Shown: positions 48,810 through 58,092, numbered from the stretch's first letter. The stretch is 64,000 bases of DNA from Acidipropionibacterium thoenii DSM 20276 (GCF_000423445.1 NZ_KE384018.1:441098-505097); one strand, 5' to 3'. Notes: a model not told the origin generated them from the letters alone. Numbers and translations: made by a program.

Positions 48810-50342
48810 ATGGCCATCCCGTCATTTGTCGACCGCGCGACCCTGCTCGCCGTAGCCGGCAAGGGAGGCGACGGCTGCGCATCGGTGCGCCGGGAGAAGT
48901 TCAAACCACTGGGCGGCCCCGACGGCGGCAACGGCGGACGCGGCGGTTCGGTGATCCTGCGGGTCGACCCGCAGCTCACCACCCTGGTCGACTACCACCG
49001 CCAGTCGGTGCGCAAGGCCACCCCCGGCCAGGCCGGCAAGGGGGACGACCTCAACGGCGCCAATGGCGAGGACATCGTGCTGATGGTCCCCGACGGCACC
49101 GTGGTGACCGATGCCCAGACCGGTGAGTTGCTGGCCGATCTCACCGGTGCCGGCGCCGAGATCGTCGCGGCCGCCGGCGGCCGCGGCGGGTTGGGCAACA
49201 CCGCGCTGGCCTCCTCGGCCCGCAAGGCCCCCGGATTCGCCCTGCTCGGCGAGGAGGGGGAGGAGCGCAAGATCTCCCTGGAGCTGAAGGTGGTGGCCGA
49301 CATCGGACTGGTCGGCTTCCCCTCGGCCGGCAAGTCCAGTCTCATCGCCGCGATCTCGCGGGCCCGCCCGAGGATCGCCGACTACCCCTTCACGACTCTG
49401 GTCCCCAATCTCGGCGTGGTGGTGGCCGGGGAGACCACCTACACCGTCGCCGACGTCCCCGGGCTCATCCCGGGTGCCTCCCAGGGCAAGGGTCTGGGAT
49501 TCGACTTCCTGCGCCACATCGAGCGCTGCCGGGCGCTGGTCCACGTCATCGACTGCGCCACCTACGAGCCCGGCCGCGACCCGATCACCGACCTCGACGT
49601 CATCGAGGCCGAGCTGAGGGCCCACGGCGGGTTGGAGGACCGGCCCCGGATGGTCGTCCTCAACAAGGTCGACGTACCGGACGCCGCCGAGCTGGCCGAG
49701 ATGGTGAGGCCCGAGATCGAGGCGCGCGGGTTGCGGGTCTTCGAGATCTCCACGAAGTCCGGGGCGGGGCTGACCGGGCTGAAGTTCGCGATGGCCCAGG
49801 TCGTCGAGGAGCACCGCCAGAACACCCCGGCCCCGGAGCCGGCCCGGGTCGTGCTTCGCCCGACCCCGGTGGAGCGTCGAGGAGCCAAGGGCAAGGAGTT
49901 CACCATCGCCCGGCAGGGAGACGGCGAGGGCGGCTTCCTGTGGCGGGTCAAGGGGGAGAAGCCGACCCGCTGGGTCGCCCAGACCAACTTCAATAACCAG
50001 GAGGCGGTCGGCTACCTGTCCGACCGGCTCAACCGGCTCGGCGTCGAGGACGAGCTGCTGGAGCTGGGAGCGGTGGCCGGCGACGCGGTGGCGGTCGGCG
50101 GGGATGACGCCGTCATCTTCGACTTCGCGCCCCAGGTGCAGTCGGGTGCCGAGTTGCTGTCGCGCCGCGGCGAGGACCAGCGACTCGACCACGAGCGCCC
50201 CTCGGCGGTCCGCCGGCGGGCCGAGGACAAGGAGTACCACGAGGCCCGCGACTCCTACGGAGTGGTCGGGCGCGACCCGGAGGGCAGGTCCTGGCGGGCA
50301 CGGCTGGCGGAGGAGTCGGCTCGCGATGACGATGAGAGATGA
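48810..50342 (+). CDS. obg: Obg/CgtA GTPase
   Basis: Ribosome-associated GTPase that monitors 50S assembly and stress. 510 residues: glycine-rich Obg fold ([20 protein letters not shown]), a G domain from about 160 with [26 protein letters not shown] and NKVD, the OCT domain (near 350-425) and a charged C-terminal extension. The ATG at 48810 follows AAAAGGAG; an earlier start at 48780 lies upstream of that site. A TACTGT -10 at 48774 could drive it separately from rpmA. Confidence 0.97.
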   Translation: MAIPSFVDRATLLAVAGKGGDGCASVRREKFKPLGGPDGGNGGRGGSVILRVDPQLTTLVDYHRQSVRKATPGQAGKGDDLNGANGEDIVLMVPDGTVVTDAQTGELLADLTGAGAEIVAAAGGRGGLGNTALASSARKAPGFALLGEEGEERKISLELKVVADIGLVGFPSAGKSSLIAAISRARPRIADYPFTTLVPNLGVVVAGETTYTVADVPGLIPGASQGKGLGFDFLRHIERCRALVHVIDCATYEPGRDPITDLDVIEAELRAHGGLEDRPRMVVLNKVDVPDAAELAEMVRPEIEARGLRVFEISTKSGAGLTGLKFAMAQVVEEHRQNTPAPEPARVVLRPTPVERRGAKGKEFTIARQGDGEGGFLWRVKGEKPTRWVAQTNFNNQEAVGYLSDRLNRLGVEDELLELGAVAGDAVAVGGDDAVIFDFAPQVQSGAELLSRRGEDQRLDHERPSAVRRRAEDKEYHEARDSYGVVGRDPEGRSWRARLAEESARDDDER

Positions 50343-51474
50343 CGTCGCCGCTGCCGTCCGGGTGGTCGTCAAGGTCGGCTCCTCCTCGCTGACCCAGCCC
50401 GGCGGGGGGATCGACGTCTCCAAGGTCGACGCCCTGGTCGAGGTGCTGGCCGCCGCCAAGGAGCGCGGCCGCCAGGTGGTGCTGGTGAGCTCTGGTGCCA
50501 TCGCCGCCGGCTTCCCAGCACTGGGGATGACCCGGCGCCCCCGCGATCTCGCCGGCCGCCAGGCCGCCGCCTCGGTGGGCCAGGGGATCCTGCTGCACCG
50601 TTACGAGGAGGATCTCGCCCGCCACCAGGTGACCACCGGACAGGTGCTGCTCACCGTGGAGGATCTGGTGCGCCCCAAGAGCTACCGCAATGCCTGGTCA
50701 ACCCTGGGCAAGTTGCTGGCGCTGGGGGTGGTGCCGGTCATCAACGAGAACGACACGGTGGCCACCGGCGAGATCCACATCGGCGACAACGACCGCCTGG
50801 CGGCCCTGGTCGCCGAGCTGATCCGCGCCCAGGCCCTGGTGCTGCTGTCGGATGTCGATGCGCTCTACACCGCCCACCCCTCCGATCCCAGCGCCACCCG
50901 CATTGACCGGGTCGACGACATGGACTCCCTGGAGGTCGACGTCTCCCGGCCCGGTTCACGGGTCGGCACCGGGGGGATGGCCACCAAGCTGGAGGCCGCC
51001 CGGATCGCCACCGGATCGGGGATCCCGGTGGTGCTGGCCGACTCCGGCGACGCCCTGGCGGCGATCACCGGCCAGGATGTCGGCACCTACTTCGCTCCCA
51101 GCCACCGGCGTCGGCCCCGCAAACTGCTGTGGCTGGCCGATGCCGCCGCACCCCAGGGAGATATCTGCATCGACGCCGGTGCGGTGCACGCGCTGCGTGA
51201 TCGCAAGGCGTCCCTGCTGGCGGTCGGTGTCACCGAGGTGCACGGCGACTTCCAGGCCGGCGACCCGGTGCGGGTGATCGGCCCCGATGGCCGACCCGAG
51301 GGTCGCGGCATCGTCTCCTACTCCCACCAGGAGGTCCGCGAGATGCGCGGCCGTTCCAGTGCCTGGCTGGCCCGCGAGATGGGGGAGGGGGCCAGCCGCG
51401 AGGTGATCCACCGCGACGCCCTGGTCCTGGTCCGGCGGCGAAAGACCGCCGGCCACCCCAGCGCGAAGGACTGA
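50326..51474 (+). CDS. proB: Glutamate 5-kinase
   Basis: First step of proline synthesis. 382 residues: amino-acid-kinase domain ([43 protein letters not shown]) and a C-terminal PUA domain ([19 protein letters not shown] onward). Start ATG 50326 has GGAGGAG 10 bases upstream and overlaps the obg end by 17 bases; ATG 50332 is a weaker alternative. proA follows one gene later. Confidence 0.96.
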   Translation: MTMRDDVAAAVRVVVKVGSSSLTQPGGGIDVSKVDALVEVLAAAKERGRQVVLVSSGAIAAGFPALGMTRRPRDLAGRQAAASVGQGILLHRYEEDLARHQVTTGQVLLTVEDLVRPKSYRNAWSTLGKLLALGVVPVINENDTVATGEIHIGDNDRLAALVAELIRAQALVLLSDVDALYTAHPSDPSATRIDRVDDMDSLEVDVSRPGSRVGTGGMATKLEAARIATGSGIPVVLADSGDALAAITGQDVGTYFAPSHRRRPRKLLWLADAAAPQGDICIDAGAVHALRDRKASLLAVGVTEVHGDFQAGDPVRVIGPDGRPEGRGIVSYSHQEVREMRGRSSAWLAREMGEGASREVIHRDALVLVRRRKTAGHPSAKD

Positions 51475-51476
51475 CC

Positions 51477-52073
51477 ATGTGGGTGATCGCGATGGGCTGG
51501 CTGGCCGGGCTGGTGGGTTCGATGCTGGCCGTCCCGCAGCTGGTCCGGATCCTCAGGACCCGCGAGACCGCCGGGCTGAGCCTGCTCAGCTGGCAGATCA
51601 CCGTCGCGGTGTGCGCCAGCTGGGCGATCCACGGCGCCCGCGGCGGGATGGTCAACATGCTGCTCCCCAACACCGTGCTGGCATGCGTCTCGGTGCCGGT
51701 GATGGTGCTGATCCAGCGGGCAAGACGGCTGCCCGCCGGCCCGGTGTGGGCCACGGTGTGCGGGCTGGCGGCGGTCTGCATCGCCGTCGACCTGTTCACC
51801 ACCCCGGTGATCTTCGGGGTGGTGATCGTCATCCCGCAGTCGGTGGCCGCCCTCACCCAGCTGCGTGACATGCACCGCAGCGCCGACGTCTCCGGCGTCT
51901 CCCCGGTCTTCCTGCTGCAGAACGTCGTCGTGCAGTCGCTGTGGCTGATCTGGGGGAGTCTGGCCGGGGAGGTGTCGGTCATCATCGCCGCGGCGCTGAC
52001 CGGTGCGCTGTGGGCGGTCAACGCCGTCTACCGGCAGTTCAGGTACGCCAGAACACGTACCATGACCGCATGA
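51477..52073 (+). CDS. PQ-loop repeat membrane protein
   Basis: 198 residues with about six or seven transmembrane segments and two PQ-loop motifs, AVPQLVRILRTRETAGLS and VIPQSVAALTQLRDMHRS. This duplicated layout resembles SWEET/SemiSWEET-type and PQ-loop transporters. It sits between proB and proA, two bases after the proB stop, and its own stop overlaps the proA start. A role in transport of an amino acid or sugar is possible, but no substrate can be read. Confidence 0.85.
   Translation: MWVIAMGWLAGLVGSMLAVPQLVRILRTRETAGLSLLSWQITVAVCASWAIHGARGGMVNMLLPNTVLACVSVPVMVLIQRARRLPAGPVWATVCGLAAVCIAVDLFTTPVIFGVVIVIPQSVAALTQLRDMHRSADVSGVSPVFLLQNVVVQSLWLIWGSLAGEVSVIIAAALTGALWAVNAVYRQFRYARTRTMTA
52058..52063 (+). 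promoter_or_regulatory. Possible internal proA -10 box
   Basis: TACCAT ends 6 bases before the proA ATG at 52070, inside the end of the PQ-loop gene; there is no ribosome binding site. Confidence 0.4.
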
Positions 52074-53314
52074 TGTTTGCAGATCAGGCGCGTGCCGCCA
52101 AGGAGGCGACCGGGCCGCTGCGGCGTCTCGACCGTGCCGCCAAGGACCGGGCTCTGGAGTCGATGGCCGCCCGGCTCAGGGATGCCACCGCGAGCGTGCT
52201 GTCCGCCAATCGGGCCGATCTGGAGCGGGGCCGGGCCGCCGGGATGAGCGAGAGCCTCCAGGACCGGCTGGCGCTGACCGCCGATCGGGTCGAGGCGATG
52301 GCCGCGGGGCTGGAGTCGCTGGCCGGACTGCCGGATCCGGTCGGTGAGGTCGTCCGGGGCTGGACGACGCCGCAGGGAGTCCGTATCGAGCAGCTGCGGG
52401 TGCCGATCGGGGTGATCGGCATCATCTACGAGGCCCGTCCCAATGTCACCGCCGATGCCGCCGGGATCTGCCTCAAGTCGGGCAATGCCTCGCTGCTGCG
52501 CGGCTCCTCCTCGGCCCTGGAGTCCAACCGGGCGGTGATCGCCGCGTTGCGCGCAGGGCTGGCCGACGCCGGCCTCCCGGTCGACGCCGTCAACCTCGTG
52601 GAGGGCGGCTACGACATCACCGATGAGATGATGCACGCCCGCGGTCTGGTGGATCTGCTCATCCCGCGCGGCGGGGCCGGGCTCATCAATGCGGTGGTGA
52701 CCGGCTCCACGGTGCCGGTGATCGAGACGGGCACCGGCAACTGCCACCTGGTGGTGGACTCCTCGGCGGATCTGGGGATGGCCGAGAGGATCATCCTCAA
52801 TGCCAAGACCCAGCGGCCCAGCGTCTGCAACGCCCTGGAGACCGTGCTGGTGCTCGCCGAGGTCGCCGCCACCGCGGTGCCGCGGCTGGTCGGCGCGCTC
52901 GCGGCGGCCGGCGTCACCGTGCACGGCGACCCGAGGTGCGTCGAGCTGGACTCGCGCGTGGTGGCGGCCGGGGAGCACGAGTTCGAGGCCGAGTACCTGT
53001 CACTGGACCTGGCGATGAGGGTGGTCGCAGACCTCGATGAGGCGATCGCCCACATCGCCAGGTACTCCTCGGGGCACTCCGAGACGATCGTCACCTCCAG
53101 CCTGGCCTCGGCCCAGCTGTTCCAGGACTCGGTCGATGCCGCGGCGGTGCTGGTCAACTGTTCCAGCCGGTTCGTCGACGGCGGGGAGTTCGGTTTCGGC
53201 GCCGAGATCGGCATCTCCACCCAGAAGACCCACGCCCGCGGGCCGATGGGACTGATCGAGATGACCTCGACCAGCTATCGGCTGACCGGAGACGGCCAGA
53301 CCAGGCTCGGATAG
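52070..53314 (+). CDS. proA: Gamma-glutamyl phosphate reductase
   Basis: Second step of proline synthesis, NADPH-dependent. 414 residues: IGVIGIIYEARPNVTADAA, LIPRGGAGLINAV, and the active-site cysteine in TQRPSVCNALETVLV; C-terminal GAEIGISTQKTHARGPMGL. Two adjacent ATGs (52070 and 52073) overlap the preceding stop. It is either coupled to the PQ-loop gene or leaderless from the box just upstream. Confidence 0.97.
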   Translation: MMFADQARAAKEATGPLRRLDRAAKDRALESMAARLRDATASVLSANRADLERGRAAGMSESLQDRLALTADRVEAMAAGLESLAGLPDPVGEVVRGWTTPQGVRIEQLRVPIGVIGIIYEARPNVTADAAGICLKSGNASLLRGSSSALESNRAVIAALRAGLADAGLPVDAVNLVEGGYDITDEMMHARGLVDLLIPRGGAGLINAVVTGSTVPVIETGTGNCHLVVDSSADLGMAERIILNAKTQRPSVCNALETVLVLAEVAATAVPRLVGALAAAGVTVHGDPRCVELDSRVVAAGEHEFEAEYLSLDLAMRVVADLDEAIAHIARYSSGHSETIVTSSLASAQLFQDSVDAAAVLVNCSSRFVDGGEFGFGAEIGISTQKTHARGPMGLIEMTSTSYRLTGDGQTRLG

Positions 53315-53317
53315 GCT
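53312..53317 (+). promoter_or_regulatory. -10 box of the 40-residue ORF, leaderless
   Basis: TAGGCT overlaps the proA stop and ends 6 bases before the ATG at 53324. Confidence 0.5.
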
Positions 53318-53323
53318 GTGGCC

Positions 53324-53446
53324 ATGAATCTCGTCCCCCTTCTGGCGGGTCTGCCCAACTGGGTGGTCGCCGTCGTCGCCCTGGTCGTCCTGCTGGGTGC
53401 CCTGCTGTTCGTGCGCGGGATCGGCAAGGCCCGCCCGCACAGCTGA
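53324..53446 (+). CDS. Small single-pass membrane protein (40 residues)
   Basis: The ORF begins [13 protein letters not shown], continues with one hydrophobic segment rich in Val/Leu/Ala (residues about 13-29) and ends [12 protein letters not shown], a positive tail. It fits exactly between proA (10 bases upstream) and nadD (8 bases downstream). It has a TAGGCT -10 box at the leaderless spacing seen for many genes here. No family is recognised; positive-inside topology would put the C-terminus in the cytoplasm. Confidence 0.6.
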   Translation: MNLVPLLAGLPNWVVAVVALVVLLGALLFVRGIGKARPHS

Positions 53447-53453
53447 GAACTCG

Positions 53454-54116
53454 ATGAGCAACAGCGTGGAGCTCGGACTGGCCCGGGTACATGACGGACG
53501 CCGGTACCGGCTCGGTGTGATGGGCGGCACCTTCGACCCGATCCACCACGGCCACCTGGTGGCCGCCTCCGAGGTGGCCTCGAGGTTCGGCCTGGACGAG
53601 GTCGTCTTCGTGCCGACCGGGGTGCCCTGGCAGAAGAAGGGGCGCAACGTCTCCCAGGCCGAGGACCGGTACCTCATGACGGTCATCGCAACCGCCTCCA
53701 ACCCGTCCTTCTCGGTGTCGCGGGTCGACATCGACCGGCCGGGGGACACCTACACCGTCGACACCCTCAAGGACCTGCGGAAGGAGCGGGGCAGCGATGT
53801 CGACCTGTTCTTCATCACCGGCGCCGACGCGCTGTCGCACATCCTCACCTGGCGGGGGGCCGAGGAGTTGTTCGACCTGGCACACTTCGTGGGGGTCTCA
53901 CGGCCCGGTGTGCCCTTCGGCACCAAGGACGTCTCGCACCTGCCGGCCGAGAGGGTGACCCTGCTGGAGGTGCCCGCGATGGCAATCTCCTCGACCGACT
54001 GCCGCCAGCGGGTCTACACCGGGATGCCGATCTGGTACCTGGTGCCCGACGGCATCGTGCAGTACATCAACAAGCGAGGGCTCTACGAGGAGCCCGACTA
54101 TCCGGAGGACCATTGA
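53454..54116 (+). CDS. nadD: Nicotinate-mononucleotide adenylyltransferase
   Basis: NAD biosynthesis: forms nicotinate adenine dinucleotide. 220 residues: nucleotidyltransferase motif [43 protein letters not shown] and the C-terminal [10 protein letters not shown] (most have ISSTxIR). ATG 53454 follows the small ORF. It ends overlapping the TTG start of rsfS, as in the usual nadD-rsfS pair. Confidence 0.96.
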   Translation: MSNSVELGLARVHDGRRYRLGVMGGTFDPIHHGHLVAASEVASRFGLDEVVFVPTGVPWQKKGRNVSQAEDRYLMTVIATASNPSFSVSRVDIDRPGDTYTVDTLKDLRKERGSDVDLFFITGADALSHILTWRGAEELFDLAHFVGVSRPGVPFGTKDVSHLPAERVTLLEVPAMAISSTDCRQRVYTGMPIWYLVPDGIVQYINKRGLYEEPDYPEDH

Positions 54117-54499
54117 GCGCCACCCAACAGGCCATCGAACTGGCGAGGGCCGCCGCGGTTGCGGCGGCCGGAAAGAAGGGCAGCAACATCGAGGCGCTGG
54201 ACGTCTCGGAGAAGATGGCACTGACCGACATCTTCCTGGTCATCTCGGCCGGCAATGAGCGCCAGGTCGGCGCGGTGGTCGACGCCGTCGACGAGGCGGT
54301 GCGCGGGCTGGGCGGCAAGGCGGTGCGCCGGGAGGGGGAGCAGCAGAACCAGTGGGTGCTGCTGGACTACACCGACATCATCGTCCACGTGCAGCAGCTG
54401 GAGGTGCGCCAGACCTACTCCCTGGAGAGGTTGTGGAAGGACTGCCCGCTGATCGATCTCCAGCTTCCCGCCGCGCCCGAGGGGCAGGACGCCGAGTGA
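54113..54499 (+). CDS. rsfS: RsfS, ribosome silencing factor
   Basis: Binds L14 and blocks subunit joining when nutrients are low. 128 residues: [32 protein letters not shown] and the C-terminal [18 protein letters not shown] (most have WVLLDYGDVVVHVF), then YSLERLW. TTG start at 54113 overlaps the nadD stop (TTGA). Confidence 0.95.
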   Translation: MSATQQAIELARAAAVAAAGKKGSNIEALDVSEKMALTDIFLVISAGNERQVGAVVDAVDEAVRGLGGKAVRREGEQQNQWVLLDYTDIIVHVQQLEVRQTYSLERLWKDCPLIDLQLPAAPEGQDAE

Positions 54500-55149
54500 G
54501 CGGCCCCGCGTTCACCCGTCTGATCCTGGTGCGCCATGGCCGCACCGAGTACAACACCGCCAACCGGTTGCAGGGGCGCATCGACATCCCGCTGGCGGGG
54601 CTGGGGGTCCGGCAGGCCGAGGCGGTGGCCCCGGTGGTGGCGGCGATGAGGCCCGATGCGATCATCTGCTCGCCACTGGTGCGGGCCCATCGCACCGCCT
54701 CGGCGATCGGCGCGGTGTGCGGCCTGGAGCCGGCCACCGATGAGCGTCTGATGGAGATCGACGTCGGCCGCTGGGGCGGCAAGTCGGTGGCGGAACTGCG
54801 CCGGGATGACCCGCAGTTCGCCGCCTCGATGGCCTCCAGCGCCGATTTCAGGCGGCCCGGGGGAGAGACCGGCACCGAAGTGATGGACCGGATCGCCGAC
54901 GCCCTGGAGGCGATCGCTGCGGCCCACCAGGGCCAGCGGGTGGTGGTGGTGAGCCACGGGTTCGCACTGCGGACCGGGATCTGCCGGCTGCTGGGCGGGG
55001 ACTACGCCACCTCGCGGACCTTCGGAGGGCTGTCGAACTGCTCGTGGAGCCTGATGGACAGGTTCTCCGACCAGGAGGCGGCGGCCCGCGGGTTGGAGCT
55101 GAAGTGGCGGCTGAGGGCCTACAACTGCAAGGCCGAAGTGCCGGCCTGA
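54496..55149 (+). CDS. Histidine phosphatase (phosphoglycerate-mutase-like)
   Basis: 217 residues. Catalytic motif LILVRHGRTEYNTANRLQGR, second His in VVVVSHGFALRTG; SPLVRAHRTASAI holds a conserved Arg. It follows rsfS with a GTGA overlap, the frequent actinobacterial nadD-rsfS-phosphatase operon. Some relatives dephosphorylate glucosyl-3-phosphoglycerate or cobalamin precursors; the substrate here is not determined. Last gene before the tRNA-Ala/integration region. Confidence 0.9.
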   Translation: MSGPAFTRLILVRHGRTEYNTANRLQGRIDIPLAGLGVRQAEAVAPVVAAMRPDAIICSPLVRAHRTASAIGAVCGLEPATDERLMEIDVGRWGGKSVAELRRDDPQFAASMASSADFRRPGGETGTEVMDRIADALEAIAAAHQGQRVVVVSHGFALRTGICRLLGGDYATSRTFGGLSNCSWSLMDRFSDQEAAARGLELKWRLRAYNCKAEVPA

Positions 55150-55151
55150 AG

Positions 55152-55181
55152 TTGGCACCGTGAGGGGTGATCCTCTATAGT
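55152..55181 (+). promoter_or_regulatory. tRNA-Ala promoter
   Basis: TTGGCA - 18 bases - TATAGT, 58 bases before the first tRNA-Ala. The minus-strand stop codon of the recombinase frame (55175-55177) lies inside this promoter. Confidence 0.75.
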
Positions 55182-57112
55182 TCGACGGGTCGCCGGAGCA
55201 GTCCGGGGGCACGAAGACGGCCTGAAATGGCGGTTTTCGGGGCATTGGCGCAGTTGGTAGCGCGCTTCCATGGCATGGAAGAGGTCAGGGGTTCGAATCC
55301 CCTATGCTCCACTCTGACGATGATCAGCCAGATCGCGGGCCGCAGGGTCCGTGTCGGGGCATTGGCGCAGTTGGTAGCGCGCTTCCATGGCATGGAAGAG
55401 GTCAGGGGTTCGAATCCCCTATGCTCCACGTAAGATGAGAAAATCGAAACTTGCCCCGCCTGATGGCGGGGCAGTTTTGTTTCTGCAGTGACGTCCGCCG
55501 GGGCGTCGATGTTGGTGTGGGCGAGGATGCTGGCGGTGGTCTGCTCGGGTGTGTAGGTGGCGTTCTCTTCGTCGTCGATGGTGATGCGGGTGAACAGGGC
55601 GCGGTTGAGGATGCGTCGTTCGGTTGGTTCGCACTTGTTGTAGAGGTCGTCGAGGTCGACGAGGAGGTCGGTGAGCTGGTCCAAGCCTGTTCGGGCGTCG
55701 GCGTAGGTGTCGGTGAGGTTGTCGAGCCGGGTGGTGATCTGGTCGAGGCTGGCGCGGATGCGGTCTTGTTCGCTTTTGAGGAGGTCGAGGGGGATCGCGT
55801 CGGCGTAGTGAGCTTGGACGAGTTTGAGGCGTTCGGCTTCGAGTTTGTCGCGTTGGGCGGTCAGGAGCTTGCGTTCGTCCTCGCTGGATCCTTCGAGCTG
55901 GTCGAAGACGTCGTTGAGGACTTTCCGGACGTGCTCAGCTTGGGCTGGGCTGAGGGAGTTGCGCTGGTAGGTGCGTTCGATCTCGGCTTCGGCGCGTTCG
56001 GCGAGGATCGCGGAGCGGGTGCAGTTGGTGGTCTTGCGGCGTCGTCCGGAGCAGGTGAAGTACTCGTAGCGGTCCCCGGTCTTGTCGCGGGGGCGTTCGA
56101 TCATGAGCTTGGCTCCGCAGGAGCAGTACAGGGTGCCTTTGAGGTAGTGGTCGTACTTCTGTGGTCGTTCGCCCCGGGCGTTGTTGGCGTCGAGGTTGGT
56201 TTGGACCCGCAGCCACGTCTCCGCGTCGACGAGGGGCTGGTGGGTGCCGTCGTAGGCGACGCCGCGGAAGGTGACGGTGCCCTGGTAGTAGGGATTGGTC
56301 AGGATCTTGTGCAGCCCGGTGGTGGTGACTGGTTTGGCCGGCTGGGAGGGGGTGGGTCGGGTGGTTAGGCCGCGGGCTGTGAGTTCTTTGGCCAGGCGGG
56401 ACAGGGACCAGTCCCCGGTGGCGTAGGCGGTGAACGCGAAACGGACGAGGTCGGCGCGTTCGGGGTCGATCTCGATCTCGCGGGACTCGCGTCCTCGGGC
56501 GTCGGTGGTGCGGACGTTGAGGTAGCCCAGAGGCGCTTTGGTGGGGGTGCCGCCGATAGTGGCCTTCTGGGTCATGCCTTTGAGGACTTCTTGGGCCAGG
56601 TTCAGCGAGTAGAACTCGGCCATGGAGGCCAGGATGCCGTGCATCAGCATCCCTGAGGGGGTCTCGTCGATGTTCTCGGTGACCGACACCAGGCTGATGT
56701 TCGCATCCCGCAGCGCGGCGTGGATCATGGCGTCATCGAGCCGGTTGCGGGCGAGGCGGTCGACCTTGTTGATGATGCAGTACCGCACCGGGTGCGTGGT
56801 GGCGTAGTCGAGCATCTCTTGGAGCGCGCGTCGCTGTGCGGTCTTGGCGGACTCGCCTGGCTCGATGAACTCCTTGATGATCACTGCGCCGAGCTGTTCG
56901 GCCTTGCGCTGCGCGGCTTCGCGCTGGGCCGGGATCGACAGGCCCTCTTCCAGCCCGTTGCGGGTGGCCTGATCCTTGGTCGAGACCCGCAGGTAGCTGA
57001 TCGCCGCCACCTGCCCCTCTCCCTCGGTTGCTGTGGCGTCTGGGCGTGGTGTGGTGCGGGCGAGGCGTCGAAGGCCTGAGAAGTCGAGGCCGGAGAGCTG
57101 ATCGAGTGTCAT
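55175..57112 (-). CDS. Large serine recombinase (ICE integrase)
   Basis: Site-specific recombinase of 645 residues in the open frame. After a 35-residue extension comes the resolvase domain, with catalytic Ser44 in ISYLRVSTKDQ and the arginine motif NKVDRLARNRLDD. A recombinase domain follows (LGYLNVRTTDARGRES onward), then a zinc ribbon (LYCSCGAKLMIE...YFTCSG...TTNCTRS) and a coiled coil. From about residue 544 the frame is antisense of the tRNA terminator, and from about 562 antisense of both tRNA-Ala genes (VEHRGFEPLTSSMPWKRATN occurs twice, 39 residues apart). The tail is therefore probably not functional protein. ATG 57112 follows AAAGGCGG. Confidence 0.88.
   Translation of the reverse strand: MTLDQLSGLDFSGLRRLARTTPRPDATATEGEGQVAAISYLRVSTKDQATRNGLEEGLSIPAQREAAQRKAEQLGAVIIKEFIEPGESAKTAQRRALQEMLDYATTHPVRYCIINKVDRLARNRLDDAMIHAALRDANISLVSVTENIDETPSGMLMHGILASMAEFYSLNLAQEVLKGMTQKATIGGTPTKAPLGYLNVRTTDARGRESREIEIDPERADLVRFAFTAYATGDWSLSRLAKELTARGLTTRPTPSQPAKPVTTTGLHKILTNPYYQGTVTFRGVAYDGTHQPLVDAETWLRVQTNLDANNARGERPQKYDHYLKGTLYCSCGAKLMIERPRDKTGDRYEYFTCSGRRRKTTNCTRSAILAERAEAEIERTYQRNSLSPAQAEHVRKVLNDVFDQLEGSSEDERKLLTAQRDKLEAERLKLVQAHYADAIPLDLLKSEQDRIRASLDQITTRLDNLTDTYADARTGLDQLTDLLVDLDDLYNKCEPTERRILNRALFTRITIDDEENATYTPEQTTASILAHTNIDAPADVTAETKLPRHQAGQVSIFSSYVEHRGFEPLTSSMPWKRATNCANAPTRTLRPAIWLIIVRVEHRGFEPLTSSMPWKRATNCANAPKTAISGRLRAPGLLRRPVEL
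55239..55311 (+). tRNA. tRNA-Ala (anticodon GGC), copy 1
   Basis: 73 bases: acceptor GGGGCAT/ATGCTCC (one G-U), D arm GCGC/GCGC, anticodon stem CTTCC/GGAAG with loop ATGGCAT (anticodon GGC), T arm AGGGG-TTCGAAT-CCCCT, discriminator A. CCA is not encoded. Identical to the copy at 55356. Confidence 0.97.
55356..55428 (+). tRNA. tRNA-Ala (anticodon GGC), copy 2
   Basis: Identical 73-base copy, 44 bases after copy 1 (period 117 bases). Its 3' end abuts the integrated element, so it or its twin is the likely attachment site. Followed by a rho-independent terminator. Confidence 0.97.
55452..55482 (+). terminator. tRNA-Ala terminator
   Basis: Stem TGCCCCGCC / GGCGGGGCA with loop TGAT, followed by GTTTTGTTTC. 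It lies inside the 3' part of the recombinase frame; on the minus strand the same stem is followed by AGTTTCGATTTT. Confidence 0.8.
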
Positions 57113-57130
57113 GGTGACCGCCTTTCACAA

Positions 57131-57150
57131 GCCCCCACATAACTGGGGGC
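57131..57150. promoter_or_regulatory. Hairpin upstream of the recombinase gene
   Basis: Inverted repeat GCCCCC-ACATAACT-GGGGGC located 18 bases before the recombinase start, in the 143-bp gap after the small gene at 57256. It could terminate upstream transcription or lie in the recombinase leader. Confidence 0.3.
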
Positions 57151-57255
57151 GGGTGGGGCGCCGGAGGCGGTCACGTCAGAGTCGAAAAGAACACCCCGCG
57201 AACGGGGCTTAGCAAGGCAGGTGCCAACAGCGCCGAAACTTGATGTGAGCCCAGT

Positions 57256-57453
57256 CTAGCGACCGGCTACGAGCAGGCGACGAAGATGGGCACCGGACTG
57301 CCCGACGGGCTGGTCGCCAGCGGTGCGCAGCGCGATCCGGATCAACACCTCCGCAACCTTCGCGGCATCGATCTCCTCACGCGGCTCATACCGGACGCGC
57401 AGGGGCCGATCCGCCTCGACGCGGGCCGTGGTGCGGCGATACCGGCGCACCAT
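57256..57453 (-). CDS. Small conserved-looking ICE protein, hypothetical
   Basis: 65 residues (67 if a TTG at 57459 is used). Arg-rich N-terminus (VRRYRRTTARVEADRPLRVR), then YEPREEIDAAKVAEVLIRIALR. No family is recognised; size and charge suggest a nucleic-acid-binding or accessory factor for the adjacent recombinase. ATG 57453 has GAGGGTGG 7 bases upstream; the TTG alternative overlaps the stop of the next gene. Part of the ICE operon. Confidence 0.6.
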   Translation of the reverse strand: MVRRYRRTTARVEADRPLRVRYEPREEIDAAKVAEVLIRIALRTAGDQPVGQSGAHLRRLLVAGR

Positions 57454-57455
57454 CT

Positions 57456-58076
57456 TCAACCACCCTCACGGCCCGACACGTCGTCACGAACCTCACCGGT
57501 CGCCGGGTCGATCCGGTCATCCAGACTCGCGTAGAAGGCGTCCTCAGCAGCCTCTCGTTCGTTGACTTGGTCGATGACGAACTGAACGAAGTCGGAATCC
57601 CGGTCGGTGATCACCGACTCCCCATGGGTGGGTTGGGGTTCTTCGCCGGGCCAGGTGGTCTGCCGGGTGGGCCGGTCTCGATCGAGGCGGGTGCCGGAGG
57701 CGGTGACCCAATCCCGCAGGCGGTGGCGGGCGTCGGCGAAGTCGCGGTGCCAGCCCAGGGGCGCGGAACCGTTCTGTTCGGGGTCGTAGGCGCACAGCCA
57801 GTGCAGGTGCAGCGCGGACAGCTCCCAGACCAGTTCGGGATGGCGATGCCAGTACGGCGGCACCACTGAGGCGGGTAGGCCGTAGGTGTGGCGGAGCCAG
57901 TCGACCCACCGGTTCAGCTCCAGCAGTTCGGCTTCCAGATCCTGCGCGGATAGCAGGTTCCAGTTGATCGGGCGCGGGGGTTCGGGCAGCGCGTTCGCGT
58001 CGAACATGTCGGGCTGGTCGTCGAGGATGCCGGGGTCGTCGTACTGGTCGTCGGGATCGGGGCTGTGAGTGCTCAT
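57456..58076 (-). CDS. Hypothetical ICE protein (DUF4913-like)
   Basis: 206 residues. Acidic Asp/Pro-rich N-terminus, a central segment WVDWLRHTYGLPASVVPPYW followed by HRHPELVWELSALHLHWLCA, and an acidic C-terminus. The W..WL...Y.....PPYW.RHPE pattern resembles DUF4913-type proteins found in actinobacterial mobile elements, but this is from memory and not certain. It overlaps or nearly abuts its neighbours in a tight operon. Confidence 0.6.
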   Translation of the reverse strand: MSTHSPDPDDQYDDPGILDDQPDMFDANALPEPPRPINWNLLSAQDLEAELLELNRWVDWLRHTYGLPASVVPPYWHRHPELVWELSALHLHWLCAYDPEQNGSAPLGWHRDFADARHRLRDWVTASGTRLDRDRPTRQTTWPGEEPQPTHGESVITDRDSDFVQFVIDQVNEREAAEDAFYASLDDRIDPATGEVRDDVSGREGG

Positions 58077-58092
58077 GATCGGTCCGCCTGGG

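Noticed and set aside
55239..55428. Repeated peptide VEHRGFEPLTSSMP as a duplicated protein domain
   Set aside because: It is the antisense translation of the two tRNA-Ala genes, a well-known annotation artefact.
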